A stretch of 64,000 bases of DNA from Cliona cf. orientalis (taxonomy: Eukaryota; Porifera; Demospongiae; Clionaida; Clionaidae), in NCBI GenBank assembly GCA_963930775.1, contig OZ005693.1, positions 11,380,525-11,444,524 on the forward strand, in the 5' to 3' direction. Shown here piece after piece: positions 37,809 to 48,300 of the stretch. The notes beneath the pieces were generated by a model. It ran no database searches and was not told where the DNA came from. It worked only from the letters and a program-made list of their open reading frames with translations. Position 1 is the stretch's first letter; each line of letters starts with the position of its first letter. Position numbers and translations under genes: made by a program.

Positions 37809-40136
37809 ATGGCTGGATTTGTTGGTCGTCTAACTTCTCCAGGAACGCTCACCGCAGCTATAGTGGGCGGGGCTGCATTGACTGGCGCTTACTATTATAG
37901 AAGAGGTACTTTGCAGGCTGGCGCCTCGCCAGGTCAGTTTATTATCTAGCAGTGGTAAAGCTATGCAATCCCTTGCACAGGCAATACTAGCAATTTTAAT
38001 GACGAAGTGACATGGCCTGGAGGTTAGAAATATCTTGATTCAGTTGACCATGTTCAGTGCATTATTTTCGGTTGCGTTTGTTGCAGGAGCCTACAAGATG
38101 TTTCCAGCAAGCGCTGACTTTCCCGACCTCTCCCAGCATAACAATGTCATGGCCAGCCATCTTTCACCCCAGGTATTAAAATCCTACATTATTATTATTC
38201 ACGCATATACCAAGTTTATTTCGTATGCATAGGTCGCATGCGAAAATTAATATCATGAATAATTATTATTATTATGGGATGTACTTAGACCTTTTTAATA
38301 TTACTTACCGATTTCCGTATATAGATATATAACCGTCTGCGAGACTTGAAGACGCCAAAAGGCTGGACTCTGGACCAATGCATTCAAACTGGTGTTGATA
38401 ATCCTGGTCATCCCTTCATCAAGACTGTGGGCATGGTTGCAGGAGATGAAGAATCATACGAGGTAGGCATTTTCATCATGATCTGAGGCAGTATATTATT
38501 TCCACTATATACTACATACTTCAAGGTATTTGCTGAGCTGTTCGATCCAGTGATTGATGAGCGTCATGGAGGCTACCCCAAGGATGCCATCCACCCCACT
38601 GATTTGGACTCTTCTAAGCTCAAGGGAGGACAGTTTGATGAAAAGTATGTTCTGTCGAGTCGAGTTCGTACCGGGCGGTGTATTCGTGGCTTCAGCCTCC
38701 CACCAGCCTGCACTCGTGCTGAGAGGAGAGAGGTGGAAAAGGTATAACTATATTACTCACGACAATAGCATATCTGCAATACAGCAAGTACTAGTGGGAA
38801 TTTATTATCTACAGATTGTGACAAAGGCTCTGAATAACCTGCAAGGAGATCTATCTGGCAAGTACTATCCTCTCAGCAAAATGACTGACGCTGAGCAAGA
38901 ACAGCTGATCAATGTAAGTCATTATTGTTAGATCAGCTTAGTCTGGCGTGGCTGACCCTCTCAGGGTCAGCTATGCCATGGCACCAGGCTAGGATCAGCT
39001 AGGATCTAGCTAGTACCAAACTGGTCTAAAATTATGCAATTAAAAGTTTATGCCTATTTCAAAGCGTATTATTACAACCTCACCCACCCTCATAAAATTA
39101 GTGTGTGCATAATATTATTATTATAGCTGCGTCTATTATCATTCAGGATCACTTTCTGTTTGACAAGCCAGTGTCTCCTCTTCTGCTTGCCTCTGGAATG
39201 GCCAGGGACTGGCCTGATGCTCGAGGAATATGGCACAACGACAAGAAGAATTTCCTCATCTGGGTTAATGAGGAGGATCATACTCGTGTCATTTCCATGC
39301 AGAAGGGTGGCAACATTAAGGAGGTCTTTGACAGATTCTGCAATGGACTCAAACAAGTAGGATGGTATTCTTAATGTTTGTGGTGGCCTTAACATTGATT
39401 CGTATTGGTGTTGATAAATCCTTCAAGCCATCCAATGATGTGATATTGTGCTATATAGATCATGTTCAGTGATGTGCATTGAAATGGTCCACTTTCTCGA
39501 TCATCATAGGTTGAGGAATTGATCAAGAAAGATGGTTCTGAGTTTATGTGGAATAAGCACCTTGGCTATGTACTGACGTGTCCCTCCAACCTTGGCACTG
39601 GCCTGCGTGCTGGTGTGCACATCAAGATACCCTACCTGAGCAAGGACAAACGATTCCCAGAAATCATCAAGTCACTTCGTCTCCAAAAGAGAGGCACTGG
39701 AGGAGTGGATACTGCAGCTACTGGTGGAATCTATGATATCTCAAACAGTGACAGGCTGGGAAAATCAGAGGTATATAATATGCATGCATCCCATGAGTAT
39801 AATAATAATAATATGATACAGTGGCACTCGTGCTTTAGTGCGTGGCAATGTAGAATGTGCTGAATCAGCATTTGCTGTTATGTGCACACCAACGTTTGTG
39901 CGATCATCCTGGCACGTCAGTACGAAAGGAAATGCTGATTTAGCACCTAGCATGTGCACAGCCGGCTCAGTTAGCATGTGCAAGTGGACATGAATTTAGT
40001 ACATTGACTTCTCATTTAATAACATTAGGTGCAGCTGGTTCAGACGGTTGTGGATGGAGTGAGCCTGCTCATTGACATGGAGAAACAGCTCGAGAATGGG
40101 CGAAGCATCGACCACCTCATCCCAAAGAAAAAGTAG
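37809..40136 (+). CDS. CKMT-like: Mitochondrial creatine kinase (413 aa)
   Basis: Eight coding exons: 37809-37932, 38087-38172, 38325-38462, 38526-38741, 38815-38913, 39147-39356, 39510-39770, 40029-40136. A 5' UTR exon probably ends near 37640 (ACG|GTGAGT). The N-terminus ([21 protein letters not shown], then YYYRR) looks like a mitochondrial presequence. Phosphagen-kinase hallmarks follow: [12 protein letters not shown], the active-site Cys in [14 protein letters not shown], and RGTGGVD. It transfers phosphate between ATP and creatine in the intermembrane space. A GT after GAAGAG (37903) could be an alternative donor in the same phase. The creatine rather than arginine assignment rests on overall similarity. 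Confidence 0.92.
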
Positions 40137-40603
40137 GCTAGCGTATGCATGCAGGACAAACCATGACAGGATTATTGTAGTATGTACTGGTTGTGCTAGA
40201 TCTGTATGCTGCTAGCTACGTGTGCAATATTTATTCCACATCCTTGTGAGCATGATAAAGTTTCAACAATAAAATAGCACAGTAATACAATTATTATTAT
40301 AGTGAAGGTAGTCCTCTAATGTACTAATAATAATAATAATAATAGGGAATTGCATGAGCACATACGAACATAATGGATGATTGCTGTAATAATTTGCAAC
40401 ACGAAAAAACATACAATAATTTAAAGTTATGCAGGAGGTGGCTGCGTTATACTTAATTCACACTTTTGTACTATTTAGCTTCATAGGCAATAATAATATT
40501 ATTACAACGTACGTATAATACACAGGTGGTTACTGAATAAGAAGCAGTGCACATTAACTTTAATCACGGCAAAACAAATTAAGGAGTCCACTCGTTATTT
40601 TCC

Positions 40604-42164
40604 TCACGAGCTATGAGCGGCAGTGGAGCTCCAGTAGCTGGCTCCACTGTTGCCTTGGTAACCAACACCACCACCGACTTTACTCGAGTGCTTCTGCTGG
40701 GATATCCGTGAGTGTGGGGCCACGCCCCCAGCCACACCCCCAACATCAGCTCCAGGTCCAACCATCATGGGAGGAAAGGGCATCTATAATAATACAAACC
40801 ACCGAAAATTGACCAATGATTGTGTATCATTATACACATGCTATAGTACCGTAAATCTGGAAATTTTCACTGTAAAATATTTTCGTAGTCGATAGTGGCT
40901 ACGAAAATTAGCATGCACTATTAATACTAATGCGGTAAGGGGTCGTTCCCACGAAAATTTATCATACAAAAGTTTCTTTACACGAAAATTTCCAGATCTA
41001 CGGTATCACTCAATTCAAGTTAGAGATATTGGTGTGTCAGGCTATAATGAGTGCAGCATGTGGCTGTTGTGTACATGTAGAGGTGACAGTACCTGCATGT
41101 AGTATTGTGGAGCTGCGGTAGGAGCCTGAGAACCCCCCACACCTCCAGGAACACTGTAGCTGAACTGCTTGCTAGTGTCATGATGTTTGAAGGACGTTGA
41201 GGCTTGGGCCGCCAGCGCAGCAGAGCTGTCAATGGGAGCAGTGCTTGTCGACGATGGCTGCTTGCTAAGGGAGTTCGCTGTAGCTGCATACATCTTGGAG
41301 TAGTCGTGAGAGGCTTGGCCGCCTGCAGCAGCTAGCATATCCTCATAAGATCCAAACCCTCCAAAGTTAGCAGCCTAAAGACAAGGGGAAAAACCCAAAG
41401 TACTTCAAAATAATATTTATGACTTCATCTAGTGTTCATGATATCCTTACCTGAGAGAAAGCAGGCATAGGTCCATACATGGCCGGATAGAACATATTAC
41501 CATAAAAGTGATGAGTTCCCATGTAAGGGCCCATCTGCTGAGCACCACTAGCTGCGGCAGCTGCAGCCTGCTGAAGGTTACCTCCTGAGCAAGGGGAGGG
41601 AGACAGAGAGAATATGATGATAAGTTAACCATAACATTCAATATGAAAATTCCATATGATTCTAAAATTAATACATAATTTCATACCACGCTTCAGTGCT
41701 CTATTTAGAATGTTACAGTACATGTTGGATGACTTGCTGTACCTTGTTGCTGCTGAGTTTGCTGAGTAGAAGAGACGGTCACTGCTGACCCAAGATCGCT
41801 AGCGCCACCCCTGGGTGGAGCATATTTAGCCTGCTCTGCCTGAGCCTGAAATGCTGAGGAGGTGTGGTCTCGGGAGGGAATGGCCCCGCCCATTGTTGGA
41901 TCAGTGCTGGTTGGAAAGTATGCCATTGAGCCAGAGGAATAGCGACTCATATCATTAGGGTCATAGTTGTACATGGCAGGCTGAAATAAGCACACAATAT
42001 TATATTAGTCAATATCCAAGGGGTAGTGTGCTGACTCACATTTACTGCCGGGATGAATGGATACTGAGCAGGCATCATGTGAGGATAGAGCATACCAGGA
42101 GGAACACTGCTGCCACTTAGCTTCCCTGAGTAGTATAGAAGTATTAGCATAAGAGAGTGGGAGG

Positions 42165-42198
<34 letters not shown>

Positions 42199-45025
42199 AG
42201 GGAGGGAAGGAAAGGTGGCTGTACCTTGTTGTTGCTGTTGCGTTTGGTGATGCTGGTGATGTTGGTTTGATAGAGATGAGCTAGTGTGGCCAGAGACAGC
42301 AGACACAGCTCGTGATGACACAGATGAGCTGAGGCTGCTAGCAGATGTACTGGCAGTCACGCTGCTTGAAAACTTTCCTGAACCACTGTTAGCCACTGAT
42401 GAAAATGGTGTGTGCTGAATAATGTAGAGTGGGCATTAATTAGAGATTTTGTTACACATGTATATATCCAGCTTTAAAATCTTTCTGTATTGGACTATTC
42501 ACTTCGCACCACCCACTTGATAACCTACAACATGTCTTTTTGCTACTTTTTACAATGTACCTCAATAGGGCCTGTTGTAGTGGAAGTCTGCTGATTAGCT
42601 GGCTGACTCTTCCTCGTAGTTAGCTCTATAGGCAGCTCCATTGGTGTTGGCTTCACAGTTGGGGGAGGACTTACGTCAGACTGAAGGTGCAACTGAGCTT
42701 CACTTGGACTCTGCTGAGAGCTGCTTGCCCCACCCAATGCCACACCCCCTGCCGTCTGGTCGTTTATGGTCGAGTCTCCAGTGGTAGTGGTGCTAGATCC
42801 ATACTGGCCAGCCTCGCTGACTACTGCTGGTCCAGCGCTGGCCACAGGGTGAGGTAGACCAGGGGGACTCCGCAAACCACCTCCGCCACCACCAGAAGAT
42901 ACATCCTCAGCGGACACCATAGCTCCACCCGACTCGGAGTACGCTGATGGCTCTAGCTGTAGCAGGGCCCTGCTGCTGGGACCTTCCCCACCCCCTAGGC
43001 CACTCCCACCTCCCCCAGCACTCGACGACGACGTGGACATACTCACACTCACAGAGCCATCTTCATATCTGAAAGAAATTCAAAGTGTGTCAAATTAATA
43101 ATAATTATAATAACTGAGATGTACCTGTGCTGCAGTTGTGAGTATGTGAGGTGATTGTCGGCTGTGCTGAGCTGGTCACCTCCAGCAGCTGAGGCACTGA
43201 GAGAGAGAGACACGTCTGAAGATTGCTCAGGAGGTGGGGGAGGAGATCCAGACTCTAGACCAACAAAGTCTATCCCAAGTTCACCAAACTAAACAAAGGC
43301 AAGTGTACAAAATAACACAAAAACAACGCAACACCAGGGAAAGTTAGGTAAAGTTGCGTGGGGCCAGATAAAACTTACTTGGACATCGAGAGACTCAATT
43401 CCAGCAGGCATCTCCACTGGTTTCGTGGGAATCTGTGATCGAGCTAGTCGCCTAGGCTTTCGAGATATCACTTTCTCTCTACATACATGTACATAAAAGA
43501 AATTATATCACATATCTCCATGTCGCCCCCTCTCTCCTTCTCACCTTGACTCAGAGGGCATGTGAGTTAGTGCCTGCCCCCTATCCCCTGTGCTCACTAG
43601 AGCCGTAGGAGTAATCTCTGACTGTGTACTGTGCATCAGAGCTTGCCCACCAGGAATGGCCTCTGGAAACACCGAGTTGGGCTCATTCCTTTCGTTAGTT
43701 ATTTCTTCGAATCCTGGCTCTCCAAAATCGCTGGTTTCTTCAAGCATACCTGAGTCTGGAAGCTCCAAACCAATATCTCTGGACTGCTCTAGGCCAGGAT
43801 CTTGTGCTTGCTCTAAGCTGGCCTCCCTTGTTTGCAGTTGTACCCCGGTCTCCACTGACTGTTGAACTGGCTCCCAGAGCTACGTGTACATGTGTGTGTG
43901 TGTATGTGTATGTGTAAAAATGGTCATGTCATCCAAGCTGAAGTATTTACCTGTTCTGTGAGTGCTGCTTGCTGCCATATGTCTCCCTCTCTCCCCCAGT
44001 CATCACTTGATCTCTCCTTCCGTTCTGTTGTTGTCACTGCTGGTAATGAGTCCCACTCTTCACTAGATGCTAAAGGCGTGTTCATTCGAAATTATCATAC
44101 TATGAATGATAATGAGAGGGGCTTACCCTTATTAGGAGCTGCCGGTCCCTGTGTTGTGTTGTGAAGCTTATCTTTATCTTTGTCTCTCTGTCGTGGTCTC
44201 CGCTGTTCACTGTGTATCAAACCATCATGGTAGCACATTACATCACAATTATTATGATGTATATTGTACTCACCCCACGCCAGCTCCACTTCTGACTCTC
44301 TTCCCTGCACTTTGACCTCTCCCTCTCCCAGCCGTTTGTCTCTGTCCAGTCCTTCCTCCTGAGCCAGTGCTCCCACTGACCGTCACACTGCCACCGTAGC
44401 TCTCTCTAGTACCGCTAGAAGCTGAGGTGCATATCAACTAATGACGCACGTACACATACATGCATGTATATAGTCAGATGCACCTGAGCGAGTGGTTGTC
44501 CGTCCTGTGTTTGTCTTACTCTGTTCTTCTACAGCCGTGCCTTTCTTTCTGCCTTTCCTACTGCTAGTCGTCGTTGTCCACTCTCCCTGTCGGGCAGCAG
44601 GATAACCATTATGACTCCACTACACATACATTCTCTCTCACTCACCTGATTGGGGACTCCGTCGCTGTCAAGGAGAGCTGAAATGGTTTTGTCCAAGTCG
44701 TAGTTGTTGTCATGTAGCGCCAAATGGACCTGTTCTTCCGTACATCCAGGCACCACCGTCAAAACAGATGTCACCTTACTGTTGACCTCTGAAACTCGGC
44801 CTGGATCCTCTAGAATGCGAGCCATCTGAATAGCCTCAGCTGATGCCTAGTACAGTCATAGTGGACAAGATGGCACACATATGATTGAACCCAAACTGCA
44901 GATACCTTCGGCTTGTGAGCTGTTCTCTGATTTTGTGTGGACAAGCTCTTCTTTGACGTTTGCCCGCCAGAACCCGACGGCCGGGATTCTCTCGATCTGC
45001 CATTCATTCCGCAGCTCCACACCAT
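40604..45025 (-). CDS. UBAP2L-like: UBAP2/UBAP2L (Lingerer)-like protein, 996 aa
   Basis: Sixteen minus-strand exons: 44906-45025, 44646-44846, 44484-44586, 44274-44421, 44127-44209, 43951-44069, 43545-43879, 43379-43478, 43125-43288, 42561-43068, 42225-42414, 42040-42125, 41743-41980, 41451-41584, 41093-41374, 40604-40783, all in frame. Exon 2 encodes a UBA-type domain (VPGCTEEQVHLALHDNNYD). RG-rich sequence follows, then SSEEWDSLPA, the family's conserved KPVEMPAGIESLDVQFGELG patch near the middle, and Ser/Gln/Gly-rich low complexity. The tail holds YPHMMPAQYPF and a QGNSGASYW-type end. Homologues act in stress-granule assembly, translation and ubiquitin-linked turnover. One intron holds a 25-nt poly-G run. 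Confidence 0.85.
40851..41003. mobile_element. MITE with ACGAAAATT repeats, copy 1
   Basis: About 153 bp with imperfect terminal inversion (TACCGTAAATCTGGAAATTT / AAATTTCCAGATCTACGGTA) lies inside an intron of the UBAP2-like gene. A second same-orientation copy is at 54815-54972, with the shared core ATTTTCGTAGTCGAT. Confidence 0.7.
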
Positions 45026-45372
45026 TCGCTGGCTATGTTGGGAGAGGATCGAATTTCCAATTAATACCCACCACTATTAAACTCCGTGCCTCACAATGTT
45101 CACAGTGATCAGTTTTAGCGTCGGTACGTGACGTACTTGTTTCTTCTCTTTACTCAATACGGTGACAAAGATATGGTAGAATTTCACCTAGTGCGCCTAC
45201 AGTAACTCTACCTCCAGCCACGTACACACATAGAACGTTAACGTACTCATACATACACGTATTATCACACACACACATACACACGTGCATCATTCCAATT
45301 AAACGAATGAAAATTTGTAGGCTTTTAATATTAAAGCCTCAGAGTCCCTATGCTTTAGCCAGCGCTGCAGAG
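45026..45372. promoter_or_regulatory. Head-to-head promoter region, UBAP2-like and YIPF genes
   Basis: A 347-bp gap between the divergent starts, with a run of ACGTAC/ACACAC-rich sequence (45225-45290) and no TATA box. Directionality elements are not recognisable. Confidence 0.35.
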
Positions 45373-48300
45373 ATGGACGAGGTGATCTTTATATCATTAT
45401 GGATGCGAACTCTGCATTCACTGCGTAACTTTATACGGCTCTAGGTACACAAGAATCAAGAGAATGAGCTTATGTTCCACGAAATAGGTAAAATAAAAAA
45501 AAAATTGCTTACAACTGCTGAGAGATGCTTTTATTTATAGGAGATTTGGATGAGGTTGGTGGTAGTCTACAGCCTCAAGTTGATCCGAGTGAAGGTGATC
45601 AGAGTGGTGGTGGATCTTCGTCCAGTGCGGTTGCCGGTGCCGCTGGGTCTGGTGGCTGGCTCACCATCCTCTCTCTTGACTACTACCAGAGCTTCTTTGA
45701 CGTCACAACAGCACAGGTACAGGTAGACTGGCTGCACACCATTCTGTCTATAGTGATTCCGAATGATCGACCTGTGGCAGTAGTAATAGATTTAGCTATG
45801 AACAAGAAACACAAACCATGAGTTGCTGAGCCTTTCTCTGAACTTTGAATCAAGCGTAATTAATGGTTAACCGCATGCTTTGTGATTTTGATTTTTAGCT
45901 CTATGGAAATTTGTATGCAAAAATCTGTTTTAGTGCGTAACTCGAACAAGCTTCGTTTCAACAGGAAACAGCCAGCGCTGAATAGGCCTAGTTTGTTGAA
46001 AGAAAGCTATTGACACCTTGAATTACTATCTTGGCCACTTTGCGACATCAAACTGAAAATTTGGCGTCCAGAATCACTAGCTATTCTAGAAATGGCCTTT
46101 TATTAAAACGTGTGTCTTATATTTGATAGGTACTGGAACGTATGTTGGCTGGAATGGTGCCGCGATTTGGAGGCAGTTTAGTGGACAAGTTGTCTCTGAG
46201 TCCAGATCTCTATGGTCCTTTCTGGCTGGCAATGACTCTTACTCTCACTGTTTCACTCTCCAGTAATCTTTCTCGACTGTTACAGTCAGTTCTCTCTCCT
46301 CTTCTCTTTCAGTTCACTGATACTACACTTGTTTCCTCACAGAAATGCAGAGAAGTGGGAGTTCTATTTCAACGAAGTGACATTGCTTGGTTCTGTGATC
46401 TACGGCTACTTATTTTTGACGCCGTTTGTTCTGTGGTGTGTTTTGTGGTGGAGGGGCAGTAGAGATCGCTACACACTCCTTCAACTCATTGCCATCTACG
46501 GTTATTCAATATCCATCTTCATACCACTCACGGTAACAGTTCATGTATTCCTTGGATCTTTATTCTGATCATCTATGAATCTTATAATATTATAGTTTCT
46601 GTGGCTGATTAATAATGAGCTTGTTCGGTGGTTATTATTGGCAGTTGCTATCCTCTCCTCTGGTGAGTTTTACTCGTGATACGACAATATGTACTAGTTA
46701 ATGCACCGGTGCGAGTGCACTACGGGAAATATTGCACGAGGGGCGTGTCGAGAGGGCCAATACAGCACGAGGCGAAGCCGAGTGCTGTATTGGCCCTCGA
46801 GACACGCCCCGAGTGCAATATTTCCCGTAGTGCACGAGCGTAACCGGTGCGTTAACTGGCTTATTGTTGACGTAAGATGCGTTACTATGCCGACAAGATG
46901 CGTTACTATGTCGACAAAACCGCTTACTTCCGTCTACATTTGAAATTTGCACTAGCGATGTGCCCACTGTGCTAGCTCTTTCAGCTATACAAGCGAGCGT
47001 CAAAATGGATGGTATCGACAGGAACGTTGTCAGCCCCAGCTTGTTCAATCCAGCCTGGGGCGATCTGGCTAACTTTGTGTACAATCCCGACTTTGATCTC
47101 GGAGTGGACGCTGATTTTTTGCCCGAGGCCGTGCTCACCTCTACTAGCAAGGACGAAAGCATCGTGGTGGAGCAACTCCAAGAAAACACTGAGCTACCTT
47201 CTGCCGCCGAGTCTACTAATGCTGGCGAAAATCCAAGTAAGCGTTTAAAGTTGTCTCTATCTCGAGAAAAATCGTGTACTAAGCTAGGTTCTGCTAGCGC
47301 TCCCGGGCCGATGCAAGACTTAACCAACGCCCACTCTGGCTCAAGCCGATTCGCGAAGCCTGTAACTTCTCCCGAACGCGAGAAGGCTGCTCAGGGTGTA
47401 ATTCCCAGCAATACTGAGGCTAGCACTCAGTGGGCAGTCCGTACTTACAATGCTTGGGCTATCAATCGCTCATTTGTGAACGCTAGTGAAGCTGTTCCCG
47501 ACGACCTACTAGCAAGTCACGACCCACAACTGGTTTGCAAATGGCTGTGCCGCTTTGTGATGGAGGCAAGGAAGAGTGATGGTTCCTGCTATCCTCCATC
47601 CAGTTTAAGGTCTCTGGTTTGTGGCCTGAATCGTGTTCTGCAGAGGAATAAAGCACCCTTTTCTGTCGTTGACAAGAGTGACCACAGGTTTCGTGATTTG
47701 ATAAAAACACTGGATTCACTCAGCAGTGACTTGCATAGGCAGGGAGTAGGAGCAGTAAAGCACAGTGCAAAGGTCATCGATCCCAAACATGAAGACATGT
47801 TCTGGCGGGAGGGTCTCCTAGGCTACTCGTCTCCCAAAGTTCTACAGCGTACTGTGTTTTTTTATGTTGGTCTTAATTTTGTTCTTAGAGGCATTCAAGA
47901 ACAGTATGATCTTGTTCCTCTTCAGTTCACACGTGTGCCTCAAGATAGATCGGTATACGACTCCTCGGTGTATTACGAGTATGTCGAGTTTGTGTCCAAG
48001 AATAATCAACACAGATTCAAGGACATCAACATGAAGAATAAGAATGTCAGAGCGTATGCCTTACCTGGAAACGAACGCTGTATCGTACGATTGTTGGATA
48101 CCTATCTTGCTATGTTGCCCCCAGATTGTGCGTACTTTTACATGCGTCCTTTGGAGAAATTTCCATCTGGATCAAAAAAGTGTGCAGTGACAAAGCAACG
48201 TGTAGGAATAAACGTGCTGAAGAGTATCCTTTCAGAGCTCTCTGAGAAGTCAGGTGTTGGAGTGCATTACACTAACCACTCTTTGAGAGCGACTGCAATC

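Noticed and set aside
45098..45125. Alternative YIPF first exon MFTVISFSV followed by GTACGT
   Set aside because: Phase fits, but skipping to 45541 would drop the ELMFHEI segment that resembles the family N-terminus; kept only as an alternative start.
46960..47004. Fifteen-residue N-terminal extension of the Crypton-type ORF
   Set aside because: It would start at GTG, while an ATG in strong context follows at 47005.
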